Assembly: GCA_009996515.1 (NCBI GenBank)
Contig: JAACZV010000025.1
Coordinates: 1 to 64,000, forward strand
Length of the DNA stretch: 64,000 bases
Origin: Comamonadaceae bacterium
GTDB lineage: Bacteria > Pseudomonadota > Gammaproteobacteria > Burkholderiales > Burkholderiaceae_C
Direction: 5' to 3'
Part shown: positions 7,705-18,111 of the stretch, piece after piece
Position numbering within the stretch: position 1 is the stretch's first letter
How the letters are laid out: every line of letters begins with the position of its first letter
The notes under the pieces: model-generated
Database searches by the model: none
What the model was told of the DNA's origin: nothing
What the model saw: the letters and a program-made list of their open reading frames with translations, nothing else
Position numbers and translations under genes: made by a program

Positions 7705-8694
7705 ATGAATTTCTTCGCGGTGCTGCTGGCCCTGTTGTGTGAGCAACTGAAGCCTTTGAGACATGGCAACCGGGTGCATCAGTCGGTCATTGCCTGGGTG
7801 CGCTGGACGGGGCGCAATTTCGATGCCGGTGACGAGCACCATGCCGTCGTCGTCTGGGCCATCACGGTCCTCGTGCCTGGCGTGGTGGTCGCGGCGCTGT
7901 TCCTGGCCCTGCGTCACTTCAGCCTGCTGCTGGCGCTGGCGCTGGACGTGTTGGTGCTGTACCTGACGCTGGGCTTCCGCCAGTTCAGCCACTACTTCAC
8001 CGACATTCGCGACGCGCTGGAGCGCGGCGACGACGCCACCGCGCGCCAGCTGCTGGCGGAGTGGCGCCACCTGGACGCCAGCGAGCTGCCGCGCACCGAG
8101 CTGATCCGCCACGTCATCGAGCATTCGCTGCTGGCCGCGCACCGCCATGTCTTCGGCGTGTTCTTCTGGTTCATCGTCTTCTCGACGCTGGGCCTGGGGC
8201 CGGCCGGCGCCGTGGTCTACCGTATGGCCGAGTTCGCCGGCCGCTACTGGGCCTTCAAGAGCCGCACGCTGGACGCGCCCACCAACACCCGGCTGCTGGC
8301 CTTGTCGCGCCAGGCCTTCACGTGGATAGACCATCTGCCGGCGCGGCTGACGGCGACGGGCTTCGCCATCGTCGGCAATTTCGAGGAGGCGGTGAACGGC
8401 TGGCGCCGCGACGCCAGCCTCTGGTTGCATCCCAACGAGGGCATCATCCTCGCGTCGGCAGCCGGCGCCGTGGGGCTGCAACTGGGCGGCGCCGCGGCCC
8501 CCGGCATCACGCCGGACCGCAGCAAGACCTTCGACGCGGGCTCGGAGCCCGACGCCACCGGCGCCGCCGGCTCGACGGCCGGTGCGCCGCCGCAGCTGGG
8601 CCATCTGCAGAGCGTCGTGGGCCTGGTCTGGCGTTCGGTGGTGCTGTGGATGCTGCTGCTGGCGCTGTTGACGCTGGCCAATCTGGTCGGCTGA
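7705..8694 (+). CDS. CobD/CbiB-like integral membrane protein
   Basis: This 329-residue membrane protein of the CobD/CbiB superfamily shows the family landmarks: an N-terminal WVRW-containing segment, a GFRQFSHYFTDIRDALERGD stretch near residues 90-115, RHVIEHSLLAAHRHVFGVFFWF near 131-152 and GPAGAVVYRMAEFAGRYW near 162-180. True CbiB makes adenosylcobinamide (amide bond to aminopropanol), but no other cobalamin genes are here. Betaproteobacteria often carry this paralogue alone, where it may resemble AmpE, so the catalytic role is uncertain. It ends at a strong bidirectional terminator shared with the convergent peptidase gene. Confidence 0.75.
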   Translation: MNFFAVLLALLCEQLKPLRHGNRVHQSVIAWVRWTGRNFDAGDEHHAVVVWAITVLVPGVVVAALFLALRHFSLLLALALDVLVLYLTLGFRQFSHYFTDIRDALERGDDATARQLLAEWRHLDASELPRTELIRHVIEHSLLAAHRHVFGVFFWFIVFSTLGLGPAGAVVYRMAEFAGRYWAFKSRTLDAPTNTRLLALSRQAFTWIDHLPARLTATGFAIVGNFEEAVNGWRRDASLWLHPNEGIILASAAGAVGLQLGGAAAPGITPDRSKTFDAGSEPDATGAAGSTAGAPPQLGHLQSVVGLVWRSVVLWMLLLALLTLANLVG

Positions 8695-8736
8695 GCGCCG
8701 GCCGGGTCGCGGGCCAGTCCGCGCCCCGAAAGACAA

Positions 8737-8768
8737 CAGGCCGGGCTCCCTCGCGGGAGCCCGGCCTG
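8737..8768. terminator. Bidirectional terminator hairpin
   Basis: A perfect 14-bp stem (8737-8750 with 8755-8768) closes a TCGC tetraloop between the convergent CobD-like and S9 peptidase genes. The flanking GAAAGACAA and GCTTTGCTTG give short A/T tails on both sides. Confidence 0.8.
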
Positions 8769-8789
8769 CTTTGCTTGCCCTGAGCGGGC

Positions 8790-10790
8790 TTACTTCAGCA
8801 CCGTCTGCTGCATGAAGAGGACGGTGGCGTAGAACTGGTAGTCCTGGTTGTCCTTCTTCTGGAAGCCATGGCCCTCGTTGTCGGCGCGCAGATACCACAC
8901 GGGCGTGCCACCCTGGCGCACCGTCGCGACGATCTGCTCGGCCTCGGTGTAGGGCACGCGCGGATCGTTCTTGCCCTGAATGACGAACAGCGGCTTCTTG
9001 ATCTTGGCCGCGTTGGTCAGCGGCGAGATCTTCTCCAGGTGGGCGCGCATGGCCGGGTCACGCTCGTCGCCATACTCCACACGGCGCAGATCGCGGCGAT
9101 AGCTCTCGGTGTTGTTCAGGAAGGTCACGAAGTGCGAGATGCCCACCACGTCGATGGAGCCGGCGATGCGGTCCGCATAGTGCGTCGACACGGCCAGCGT
9201 CATGTAGCCGCCATAGCTGCCGCCCGTGACCAGCACGCGTGAGGCATCCAGGTCGGGCTGGGCCGCGATCCAGTCCAGCAGCGCGCCGATGTCCTTGACC
9301 GAATCCTCGCGCTTGAAGCCGTTGTCCATGGCCAGGAAGCTCTTGCCGTAGCCGGTGGAGCCGCGCACATTGGGCTGGATCAGCGCCATGCCCAGCTCCT
9401 GCACGAAATAGGCGTTGCGGCCCAGGAAGCCGAACGTGGCCTGGCCCTCGGGGCCGCCGTGGATGGAGATCAGCACCGGGCGCTTGCCGCCGAACTTCTT
9501 GGGCGGCGCGGTCAGCAGGCCGGAGATGGTCGTGCCGTCGAAGCTCTTCCAGCGCACGATCTTCTGCTCGCTGAAGCCGGAGGTGTCCATGCCGGGGGCG
9601 GCGGCGGCACGAGTCCACTGCTGGACCTTGCCGTCCGCATCCAGCGAGTAGATCTGGCTGGGGCCCTGGGCGTTGCTGATCGAGAAGGCCAGCTCGCCGC
9701 GGCCGCGGTGGTAGGAGGCCGAGCCGACGTTGCCGTTGGGCAGGGCGGCCGGGGCCGGCACCTCCTTGGCCGTCGCGGCATCGAAGAAATGCAGTTCGTC
9801 GCGGCCGTCGACGTTGAACTGCGCGGCCAGCTTGCTGCCGTCCTCGGTCAGCGTGACGCCGCTGACGTCCCAGGGGATGTGGCTGCTGACGCGGTCGATG
9901 CGGCCGCTGCCCAGGTCCAGCTTCATCAGCTCGCGGAACTCGCCCGCGCGGTCGCTGGCGATCCACAGCCCTCGGCCATCGGGCGCCCAGCCGGCCGGCG
10001 AATAAGTGGCCTTGGGCTCCTGGCTGCCCACGGCCGGTGCGACCTGCTTGGCCAGGCCGCTGGCCAGGTCCAGCATCCAGATCTGCGATTCATTGGCCGA
10101 CAGATAGCGCGTCAGCGACACCAGGCGCTCGTCGGGCGAGGGCCGGCCCGCGGACCAGCCGCCGCCGTCCAGCTCGGCGAGCTTGCGGCGGCCTTCGGGC
10201 TTGGCCGGGTCCATCAGCCACAGCGTGGTCGTGATCTTGCTGCGCGTGCCGCCCTGGGCCGTGCGGTCGATGGGCACGGACGAATAGATCAGCTGGCCGC
10301 TGTTACGCAGCCAGGTGTTGATGGCGTGGCGCTCGTCGGGGCTGGTCAGCAGCACGGGCTGGGCGCCGGCGGCGTCCAGTGCCAGGCGGTAGATCTGGCC
10401 CACCTCGTTGCCGCCGCTGGCGCGCTCGAAGACGATGTACTGACCCGTGCGCGGCTCGTAGCTGGCGCGCGTGACCGGGTCGACGCCGTCGGTCAGCTGC
10501 TGGCCCTCGCTCAGCGGCGACGTCACGCGGAAGATCTGCGCCGTGTTGGCGCCGGCCTTGCGGTGGCTGACCAGCATCTCGCGCCGGGTGGGGTGCCAGT
10601 CGGCGAAGCTGTGGCCGCGGAAGTCGTTGTAGCGGCCAATGGCGTCGGCCAGGCTTTGCGGCACGGCCGGGATGCCCTGGACGAGCAGGTTGGCATTCGG
10701 CGCGACGACGGCGGTCGGCGCGGTCGGTGTGGCGCAGGCGGCCAGCAAGGCGGTGCCCAGGGCGCAGATGGAAATACGCAAAGGATTCAT
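8790..10790 (-). CDS. S9 family prolyl-oligopeptidase-like lipoprotein peptidase
   Basis: This is an exported serine peptidase of the prolyl oligopeptidase/acylaminoacyl-peptidase type. From the ATG at 10790 it has 666 residues: a lipoprotein signal peptide with lipobox LLAAC (Cys about 18), a beta-propeller domain to about residue 390 that filters substrates, then an alpha/beta-hydrolase domain. The catalytic triad is visible: Ser525 in GGSYGGY, Asp609 in KNDPRVPY and His641 in NEGHGF. GGPEGQATFGF and VRGSTGYGKSF are the usual oxyanion/substrate motifs. A start 14 codons upstream is possible but would spoil the signal peptide. Likely role: periplasmic breakdown of short peptides. Confidence 0.9.
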   Translation of the reverse strand: MNPLRISICALGTALLAACATPTAPTAVVAPNANLLVQGIPAVPQSLADAIGRYNDFRGHSFADWHPTRREMLVSHRKAGANTAQIFRVTSPLSEGQQLTDGVDPVTRASYEPRTGQYIVFERASGGNEVGQIYRLALDAAGAQPVLLTSPDERHAINTWLRNSGQLIYSSVPIDRTAQGGTRSKITTTLWLMDPAKPEGRRKLAELDGGGWSAGRPSPDERLVSLTRYLSANESQIWMLDLASGLAKQVAPAVGSQEPKATYSPAGWAPDGRGLWIASDRAGEFRELMKLDLGSGRIDRVSSHIPWDVSGVTLTEDGSKLAAQFNVDGRDELHFFDAATAKEVPAPAALPNGNVGSASYHRGRGELAFSISNAQGPSQIYSLDADGKVQQWTRAAAAPGMDTSGFSEQKIVRWKSFDGTTISGLLTAPPKKFGGKRPVLISIHGGPEGQATFGFLGRNAYFVQELGMALIQPNVRGSTGYGKSFLAMDNGFKREDSVKDIGALLDWIAAQPDLDASRVLVTGGSYGGYMTLAVSTHYADRIAGSIDVVGISHFVTFLNNTESYRRDLRRVEYGDERDPAMRAHLEKISPLTNAAKIKKPLFVIQGKNDPRVPYTEAEQIVATVRQGGTPVWYLRADNEGHGFQKKDNQDYQFYATVLFMQQTVLK

Positions 10791-10812
10791 GGAGGGGAGC
10801 CTGAAATGCAAA

Positions 10813-10833
10813 TGGGCGCTCAAAGCGCCCATT
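10813..10833 (-). terminator. Hairpin terminator after the Tim44-like gene
   Basis: ATGGGCGCT (10813-10821) and AGCGCCCAT (10825-10833) form a perfect 9-bp stem with a 3-nt loop. On the minus strand it is followed by TTTGCATTTC, so it probably ends the upstream Tim44-like transcript before the S9 peptidase gene. Confidence 0.6.
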
Positions 10834-10875
10834 CTCGATCGGGTTGGACTCGGGTCTAACCCGCTGTGACCTTGG

Positions 10876-11757
10876 TCATGCTGTCTGCTGGATGCCGGCG
10901 ATCAGCCAGCTCTCGCCGGACTTGGCCAGATGCCAGATCTCGTCGAAGTCTTCTGCGGCCTGGGCACTGGTCTCACGCACCAGACCCCAGAAGCGCACGG
11001 ACACGATCTGCTGGCCGTCCTCGGTCGCGACATCCACAACGCTGGCGTCCAGCTGCAGCACCTCGGTGCGCTGGGTCTGGCTGCCGCGATCCAGCAGCTC
11101 CTGCTGGATGCTGGCGTACATCTGCGGCGTCGTGAAGCGGCGCAGGTCGGCCTGGTCGCCGGCGTCGTTGGCGGCCTGCATGCGGATGAACACCTGCTTG
11201 GCGATCTTCTCGAAGCCGGCGCTGTCGAAGTCGGCCGGCACGGCGGCGGTCGTCGCAGCCGCGGCCGCAACGGGCGCGGCGGAGGCCGCGGGCTGCCAGG
11301 TCGGCTGTTGCGGCTGCTGCGGCCGCGCATCGAAGTTCATGCCGTTGGCGCCGGCCAGTTGCGGCGACTTCGGCGCGGCGAAGCGGCGCATCAGGAAGCG
11401 GATGGCCACGACGGCCACCAGAGCCAGCAGCACCATGGTCATGATGTTGGCCAGGCCCTCGCCGAAGCCGAAGTGGCTGGCCAGCGCGGCCAGGCCCAGG
11501 CCTGCGGCCAGGCCCGCGAGCGGGCCCATCCAGGAGCGCTTGGGCGCGGCGGCGGCGGCCGGTGCCGCCGTGGCCTGCTTACCCGGCGCGGCCTGTTGGG
11601 GCGCGGCGGGTTGCTGGGCGGGCGGCGTGTGCGGCGTCGTCTGCGTGGGCGTGCTGCGCTTCATGCCACCGCTGCCCAGGCGCTTGGCCTCGGCGTCGTG
11701 GGCGGGCAGGGCGACGGCCAGCAGGGCGGCCAGGCTCACGGCAAGAATGCGATTCAA
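10876..11757 (-). CDS. Tim44-like domain membrane protein
   Basis: From the TTG at 11757 this 293-residue protein begins with an export signal (MNRILAVSLAALLAVALPAH) ending in AEAKRLGSGGMKRS, the usual opening of betaproteobacterial Tim44-like proteins. A Pro/Gln/Ala-rich linker follows, then a glycine-rich region and a membrane helix (NIMTMVLLALVAVVAIRFLMRR), and a C-terminal Tim44/TolA-like domain (VFIRMQAANDAGDQADLRRF ... WHLAKSGESWLIAGIQQ). GGAG nine bases before the TTG favours this start over the ATG at 11805. Function in bacteria is poorly defined. Low-complexity regions make the N-terminal half variable. Confidence 0.8.
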   Translation of the reverse strand: MNRILAVSLAALLAVALPAHDAEAKRLGSGGMKRSTPTQTTPHTPPAQQPAAPQQAAPGKQATAAPAAAAAPKRSWMGPLAGLAAGLGLAALASHFGFGEGLANIMTMVLLALVAVVAIRFLMRRFAAPKSPQLAGANGMNFDARPQQPQQPTWQPAASAAPVAAAAATTAAVPADFDSAGFEKIAKQVFIRMQAANDAGDQADLRRFTTPQMYASIQQELLDRGSQTQRTEVLQLDASVVDVATEDGQQIVSVRFWGLVRETSAQAAEDFDEIWHLAKSGESWLIAGIQQTA

Positions 11758-11815
11758 GCGGGGTCTCCGGAAAAGTGAGGGAACGAGCCAGAGATGCTGG
11801 CTCACCTCAGGATTT

Positions 11816-12520
11816 TCAAGCCTCCCTGATGTCGGCGACTATGGTTTTTCCGAAGTCTGGCCGCAACAGAAAGCGAACAATGGCCGCCGCCGTGGCCTCG
11901 GCCGTCTGCAGCTGACCGCCGTCCTTCAGGCCCTGGAAGCGGGTCTGCTCGGGAAAACGTTGCGGATCGGCGCCGCGCAACTGCTGCTGCATGTCGGTGT
12001 CGATGACGCCGGGCGCCAGCGACACGACGCCCACGCCAGGCTCCTCCAGCGCCAGCGCACGGCTCAGGTGGTCCAGGCCGGCCTTGACCGCGCAGTAGGA
12101 CGCGCTGCCGGCCATCGCGCGCCGGCCCAGGCCGGAGGAGATGTTGAGGATGCGGCGCTGGGGCACGCCGGCCGTCTCGGCCAGGAAGACGCGGCTCAGC
12201 AGCGCGGGCGCCTCCAGGCCCACGCGCAGTGCCGCGGACAGTTCGCCCAGATCGGTGGCCGCCAGCGGCCCCGGCGCGCTGAGCAGCGCCGCGTTGTTGA
12301 TCAGCGTGGCGCTGTGCCAGCCGCCGTGGGAGCGCAGCCAGGCCTGCAGGCGCTGGGCGGCCGGCAGCGGGTCGGCCAGGTCCAGCGCCCATTGCTCGGC
12401 CTGCAGCGCCGGGTCGCTCCGGCGGGCGATGCCGATGACGGTGTTGCCGGGCTGCGCGAGCTGGTGGGCCAGCGCGGCGCCCAGGCCGCGGGAGCTGCCG
12501 GTGACGATGTAGAGGTGCAT
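11816..12520 (-). CDS. Short-chain dehydrogenase/reductase
   Basis: This 234-residue NAD(P)-dependent oxidoreductase has a Rossmann cofactor motif TGSSRGLG near residues 7-14, NNAA near 76-79, and the catalytic Ser...YxxxK: SSG near 125 and YCAVKAG near 139-145. The C-terminal PGVIDTDMQ is also typical. It resembles sepiapterin-reductase/benzil-reductase-like SDRs (YueD type), but the substrate is not predictable. The ATG at 12520 has AGGA immediately upstream. An upstream in-frame ATG would translate through a palindromic repeat and is rejected. Confidence 0.88.
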   Translation of the reverse strand: MHLYIVTGSSRGLGAALAHQLAQPGNTVIGIARRSDPALQAEQWALDLADPLPAAQRLQAWLRSHGGWHSATLINNAALLSAPGPLAATDLGELSAALRVGLEAPALLSRVFLAETAGVPQRRILNISSGLGRRAMAGSASYCAVKAGLDHLSRALALEEPGVGVVSLAPGVIDTDMQQQLRGADPQRFPEQTRFQGLKDGGQLQTAEATAAAIVRFLLRPDFGKTIVADIREA

Positions 12521-12550
12521 TCCTGGCGCGCTGGGCCGTTCCGAGCGCAA

Positions 12551-12597
12551 GGGCGCCCCCTCGGGGGGCAGCGGGTGAAGCGAGCGTGGGGGTTGCA
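12551..12597. repeat. GC-rich palindromic intergenic repeat, copy B
   Basis: GCCCCC (12555-12560), TCG, GGGGGC (12564-12569) is identical in its arms to copy A at 2500-2514. On the minus strand it is preceded by the related arm CACGCTCGCTTCACCCGCT. It separates the SDR gene from the pseudouridine synthase gene. Confidence 0.6.
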
Positions 12598-12600
12598 TGT

Positions 12601-13191
12601 CTAGAACTCCGGGGGACAGATGAAGTGGTGACCGGCGATGAGCAGTTCGCTGGCGTGCAGCAGCAGGCGCGGGCTGGCCGCGGCGATGCCGGGCGCGGCA
12701 TACAGCGCGTCCCCGAGGATGGCATGCCCCAGCGTGGCCATGTGCACGCGCAGCTGGTGGCTGCGGCCGGTCAGCGGCTCGAGTGCGACGCGGGTCTGCT
12801 CGCCTTCATGCGCGAGCGTGCGCCAGCGCGTCTGCGAGGGCTTGCCGCGGGCGTGGTCGACCTGCTGGCGCGGCCGGTTGGGCCAGTCCGCTGCCAGCGG
12901 CAGGTCGATGAGGCCCGAGCCTTCGAGCCGGCCGGCGACGACGGCGATGTAGGTCTTGCCGACGCGGCGCTCGGCGAAGTCGGCGCTGAGCTCGCGCTGC
13001 GCTGCGAGGCCGCGGGCGAACAGCAGCAGGCCGGAGGTGGCCTGGTCCAGGCGGTGCACGATCAGCGCATCGGGGTAGAGCGCCTGCACGCGGGCGCTGG
13101 CGCAATCGGGCTCGGTGCGGCCCGGCACGCTGAGCAGGCCCGCCGGCTTGTCGATGACGACCAGCCGGTCGTCGGCATGCAGCACCCGCAT
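12601..13191 (-). CDS. RluA-family RNA pseudouridine synthase
   Basis: This converts uridine to pseudouridine in rRNA and/or tRNA. The 196-residue single-domain protein lacks an S4 domain and has the catalytic motif HRLDQATSGLLLFA near residues 46-59 (Asp is the nucleophile). It also shows LVVIDKPAGLLSVPG at the N-terminus, GKTYIAVV near 78-85 and LTGRSHQLRVHMATLGHAIL near 144-163. The size and absence of an S4 domain resemble RluA (23S U746/tRNA U32) more than RluC/RluD. The start ATG overlaps the stop of the upstream EamA gene by one base (TGATG). Confidence 0.9.
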   Translation of the reverse strand: MRVLHADDRLVVIDKPAGLLSVPGRTEPDCASARVQALYPDALIVHRLDQATSGLLLFARGLAAQRELSADFAERRVGKTYIAVVAGRLEGSGLIDLPLAADWPNRPRQQVDHARGKPSQTRWRTLAHEGEQTRVALEPLTGRSHQLRVHMATLGHAILGDALYAAPGIAAASPRLLLHASELLIAGHHFICPPEF

Positions 13192-14093
13192 CAGCGCGAC
13201 GAGACGACGATGCCCGCGGCGATCAGCGCGAAGGCCAGGCCGTGGTACCAGGCCGGCGCCAGGCCCAGCAGCGCTGCCGAGATGACGGCGGCGAACAGCG
13301 GGGTCAGGTTGACGAAGAAGCCGGCCAGCGCCGGCCCGGCCTCGGCCACGCCCAGGCCCCAGCAGCGGTAGGCGATCAGCGACGGGCCGATGGCGACGTA
13401 GGCCAGCACCGCGACCAGCGTGGGGCTCCAGTGGATGTCCGCCGGCGCGACGAGCTGTTCCGCACCGGCCGCCAGGCCCGAGAAGACCACGCCGAACATC
13501 AGCTGGGCCATCAGCGCCTCGGCCCAGTTCCAGTCCGGCCGCTCGCCGGGGCGCAAGCCCGGCGCCGGCCGCGCCAGCATCCAGGAGTAGACGGCCCAAG
13601 TGAAGATGGCCACCAGCATCAGCAGGTCGCCGGGCACGAAATGCACGGCCAGCAGCGCCGCCGGGTCGCCGCGCGCGATGACGACCGCCACGCCGGCCAG
13701 CGACAGCGCCGCGCCGGCCAGCTGCCGCCGGCGCGGTCTGACGCCGTAGAAGACGGCGCCCACGCCCAGCATCCAGACCGGCATGCTGGCCGTGATCAGC
13801 GTGACGTTCAGCGGCGACGAGGTGTGCAGGGCCAGGTATTGCAGCGCGTTGTAGCAGCCCATGCCCAGCAGGCCCAGCCAGGCCAGGCCGCGCCAGCGCC
13901 GCAGCGCCTCGCCGGGGCTGGCCAGCAGCCGGCGTGCCAGCGGCGCCAGCAGCGCGAAGGCCAGCAGCCAGCGCAGCCCGTTCAGCGCCATGGGCGGGAT
14001 GTCGTGGCGCACCAGCCGTCCGACCACCGCATTGCCGGCCCACAGCAGCGGCGGCAGGGTCAACAGCAGAGCGAGGCGTGGGGTCAGCGTCAT
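13191..14093 (-). CDS. EamA/DMT-family exporter
   Basis: This 300-residue protein with ten predicted membrane helices is arranged as two EamA repeats. The first opens LALLLTLPPLLWAGNAVVGR and contains NGLRWLLAFALLAPL; the second begins PGDLLMLVAIFTWAVYSWML near residue 150 and includes AYRCWGLGVAEAGPALAGFF near 245-264. DMT proteins export amino acids, nucleobases or other metabolites; the substrate cannot be assigned. The ATG at 14093 fits the first helix best; an upstream ATG at 14156 is possible but adds a non-conserved leader. It is coupled to the pseudouridine synthase gene. Confidence 0.88.
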   Translation of the reverse strand: MTLTPRLALLLTLPPLLWAGNAVVGRLVRHDIPPMALNGLRWLLAFALLAPLARRLLASPGEALRRWRGLAWLGLLGMGCYNALQYLALHTSSPLNVTLITASMPVWMLGVGAVFYGVRPRRRQLAGAALSLAGVAVVIARGDPAALLAVHFVPGDLLMLVAIFTWAVYSWMLARPAPGLRPGERPDWNWAEALMAQLMFGVVFSGLAAGAEQLVAPADIHWSPTLVAVLAYVAIGPSLIAYRCWGLGVAEAGPALAGFFVNLTPLFAAVISAALLGLAPAWYHGLAFALIAAGIVVSSR

Positions 14094-14155
14094 CGGGCGG
14101 CAGCGCGCGGAGCAAAGGGCTGGCACGATAGCCGACAACTCAACAAGGAGCTGCA

Positions 14156-15142
14156 ATGAGCGACAAGGCCGTGGTGATCGAGGCCCCGGGTGGACCGGAG
14201 CAACTGAAGCTGGTGGACGTGGAGGTCGGCGCGCCCGGCCCGGGCGAGATCCGCATCCGCCATGCGGCCTGCGGGCTCAACTACATCGACGTCTACCACC
14301 GCAACGGCAGCTATCCGCTGCCGCTGCCGGCCCGGCTGGGCATGGAGGGCGCGGGCGTCGTCGAGGCGGTGGGCGAGGGCGTCACCCACCTCAAGCCCGG
14401 CGACCGCGCCGCCTATGCCAGCCAGCCGCCTGGCGCCTATGCGACCGCCCGCGTGATGCCGGCCAAGTGCGTGCTCAAGCTGCCCGATGCGATCGACTTC
14501 GAGACCGGCGCGGCCATGATGCTCAAGGGCCTGACGGTGCAGTATCTGCTGCGCAAGACCTTGCCCCAGGGTGGCCTGCAGGCGGGCGACTTCGTGCTGT
14601 TCCACGCCGCGGCCGGCGGCGTGGGTCTGATCGCCTGCCAGTGGGCGCGCGCGCTGGGCCTGCAGCTGATCGCCACGGCGGGCAGCGCCGACAAGTGCCA
14701 GCTCGCGCTGGAGCATGGCGCCACGCATGCGATCAACTACCGCAGCGAGGATTTCGCCGCCCGGGTGCGCGACATCACCGGCGGGCGTGGCGTCAAGGTG
14801 GTCTACGACTCCGTGGGCGCCGACACCTGGGAGGGCTCGCTGAACTGCCTGGCGCCCTTCGGCCTGCTGGCCAGCTTCGGCTCGGCCTCCGGCCCGGTGC
14901 CACCGTTCAGCGTGGGCACGCTGGCGGCCAAGGGTTCGGTCTATGTGACGCGGCCGACGCTCTTCACCCATATCGCGACGCAGCAGGCCACCCAGGCCAT
15001 GGGCGACGAGCTGTTCGCGATGGTGGCCAGCGGCCAGGTCAAGATCCGCATCGACCAGCGCTATGCGCTGGCCGACGTGGCCCAGGCGCATCGTGACCTG
15101 GAGGCGCGCCGGCTGCTCGGCAGCGCCGTGCTGCTGCCCTGA
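14156..15142 (+). CDS. NADPH:quinone oxidoreductase (zinc-independent MDR family)
   Basis: This 328-residue medium-chain reductase probably reduces quinones or enones with NADPH. It has an N-terminal GroES-like domain (PGPGEIRIRHAACGLNYIDV near residues 29-48, family-typical RNGSYPLPLPARLGMEGAGV) and a Rossmann domain with LFHAAAGGVGLIACQWARAL near 150-170. The Qor-type VYDSVGADTWEGSLNCLAPF is near 218-237. No structural zinc cysteines are seen. A GGAG ribosome-binding sequence precedes the ATG. It diverges from the EamA gene with only about 60 bp between starts. Confidence 0.93.
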   Translation: MSDKAVVIEAPGGPEQLKLVDVEVGAPGPGEIRIRHAACGLNYIDVYHRNGSYPLPLPARLGMEGAGVVEAVGEGVTHLKPGDRAAYASQPPGAYATARVMPAKCVLKLPDAIDFETGAAMMLKGLTVQYLLRKTLPQGGLQAGDFVLFHAAAGGVGLIACQWARALGLQLIATAGSADKCQLALEHGATHAINYRSEDFAARVRDITGGRGVKVVYDSVGADTWEGSLNCLAPFGLLASFGSASGPVPPFSVGTLAAKGSVYVTRPTLFTHIATQQATQAMGDELFAMVASGQVKIRIDQRYALADVAQAHRDLEARRLLGSAVLLP

Positions 15143-15170
15143 GAACGGGAGGGCCGGGCAGCGGCAGGGC

Positions 15171-16646
<1,476 letters not shown>

Positions 16647-16701
16647 GGGGGTGGGCAAGCGGAGCGCGATTGTCACCGGTTGTCTCGACGACCCGCGTGA
16701 A

Positions 16702-17535
16702 CTACTGCGCTTGTCCGGGGGCTGGCGGGCCCAGCGCGGCGCGGTAGGCATGCCAGCTGGCATGGCCCAGCCAGGGGCCCACGACGATCAGGCCGGCGAA
16801 GTAGGGCAGCATGGCCAGCAGGATCAGCCCCGTCACGAGCAGGGCCCAGAACAGCATGACCAGTGGCTGGGTCAGGCAGAGCTTGAGGCTGGCCAGGCCG
16901 GCCGTGACGGCGTCCGTGTCGCGATCCAGCAGCAGCGGCATCGCGATGACGCTGATCGCGAAGATCAGGCCGGCGAAGACGGCGCCGACGGCGAGATAGG
17001 CAGCGATGAAGCCCAGGTTGTCCGGGTTGAGCAGCTGGCGCAGCGAGCCGGCGAAGTCCGGCATGCCGTCGAAGCTGACGGCGAAGACGACCAGTGCCGC
17101 GCGTCCCCACAGCATCTCCAGGATGAGCAGCACGAAGCCGAAGATCGCGATCTGGCGCACATTGGCCAGCCAGGCGCCCAGCGCGTCCTCGATGCTGGGG
17201 GCCTCGCCGCGCTCCAGGCGCAGGCTGACCTGGTACAGGCCCAGGCACAGCAGCGGCCCCAGCAGCAGGAAGCCGGCACACAGCGCCAGCGTGTACAGCG
17301 GCGCATGGCGGAACACGGCCAGCACGGCCAGGCCCATCAGCGCGAAGCAGGCGCCGAAGAACAGGCCTATGCCGGGGGCGCGCCGCAGGTCGGCCCAGCC
17401 CAGCTTGAGCCAGCGCAGCGGTGCCGACCACGGCAGGCGTTGCAGCGCCGGGCCCAGCTCGACGGCGGGTTCGGGAACGTAAGGGGTGTAGTGGGGTGGA
17501 GGCGGTTCAGGTGCGTCGGACACGGCGCAGTTCAT
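16702..17535 (-). CDS. DUF2189 integral membrane protein
   Basis: This 277-residue protein has a Pro-rich cytoplasmic N-terminus and six hydrophobic segments, matching the DUF2189 family by its layout and by [20 protein letters not shown] near residues 40-60 and [13 protein letters not shown] near the C-terminus. Function is unknown. Its start lies inside the end of lspA (29-bp overlap from the ATG at 17535; a GTG at 17523 is an alternative), so it is probably the last gene of the lspA transcript. Confidence 0.8.
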   Translation of the reverse strand: MNCAVSDAPEPPPPHYTPYVPEPAVELGPALQRLPWSAPLRWLKLGWADLRRAPGIGLFFGACFALMGLAVLAVFRHAPLYTLALCAGFLLLGPLLCLGLYQVSLRLERGEAPSIEDALGAWLANVRQIAIFGFVLLILEMLWGRAALVVFAVSFDGMPDFAGSLRQLLNPDNLGFIAAYLAVGAVFAGLIFAISVIAMPLLLDRDTDAVTAGLASLKLCLTQPLVMLFWALLVTGLILLAMLPYFAGLIVVGPWLGHASWHAYRAALGPPAPGQAQ

Positions 17536-17998
17536 CCAGGATCAACAGGATGGCGCCGATGGTGATCGCACTGTCTGCGACGTTGAAGGCGGGGAAATAC
17601 CAGCCGCGGGCATGGACCTGGATGAAGTCGACCACGTAGCCGTGGATGGCGCGGTCGATGACATTGCCCAGCGCGCCACCCAGGATCAGCGTCAACGCCC
17701 AGGCGAACATCTTCTGGTGGCCGTGGCGGCGCAGCATCCAGATGATGAAGCCGGCCGCGGCCAGCCCCAGGGCCAGGAAGAACCAGCGCTGCCAGCCCGA
17801 GGCGCCGTGCAGGAAGCTGAAGGCGGCGCCGTAGTTGTGGGCACGCACCAGGTTGAAGAAGCTGGTGACGGGTTGGACGTCTCCCAGCCGGAAGGCACCC
17901 ATGATGAGGATCTTGGTGAACTGGTCGGCCAGGATGATGACGGCGGCGATCAGCAGCCAGGCGGTCAGGCCCGAGGAGGAGGACGAACGAGAGGGCAT
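17507..17998 (-). CDS. lspA: Lipoprotein signal peptidase II
   Basis: LspA is the inner-membrane aspartyl protease that cleaves prolipoproteins before the lipidated cysteine. The 163-residue protein has four membrane helices. Family motifs are DQFTKILI near residues 26-33, GAAFSFL near 58-64, [15 protein letters not shown] near 112-126 and [11 protein letters not shown] near 137-147; the catalytic Asp pair sits in the last two. The ATG at 17998 is chosen because the N-terminus and first helix then have the family length. In most proteobacteria lspA directly follows ileS; here an inverted gene lies between them. Confidence 0.96.
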   Translation of the reverse strand: MPSRSSSSSGLTAWLLIAAVIILADQFTKILIMGAFRLGDVQPVTSFFNLVRAHNYGAAFSFLHGASGWQRWFFLALGLAAAGFIIWMLRRHGHQKMFAWALTLILGGALGNVIDRAIHGYVVDFIQVHARGWYFPAFNVADSAITIGAILLILDELRRVRRT

Positions 17999-18111
17999 GG
18001 GTCGGGGCGCGGTGCGGGGGGGCGTCAATGTAACTTGCCGCCCGGCGCGGGCTTGTGGAGGCGCAGGAAGCGGCGTAGAAGCAAGATTCTCCCTTGCCAT
18101 TGGAGGTGGCC

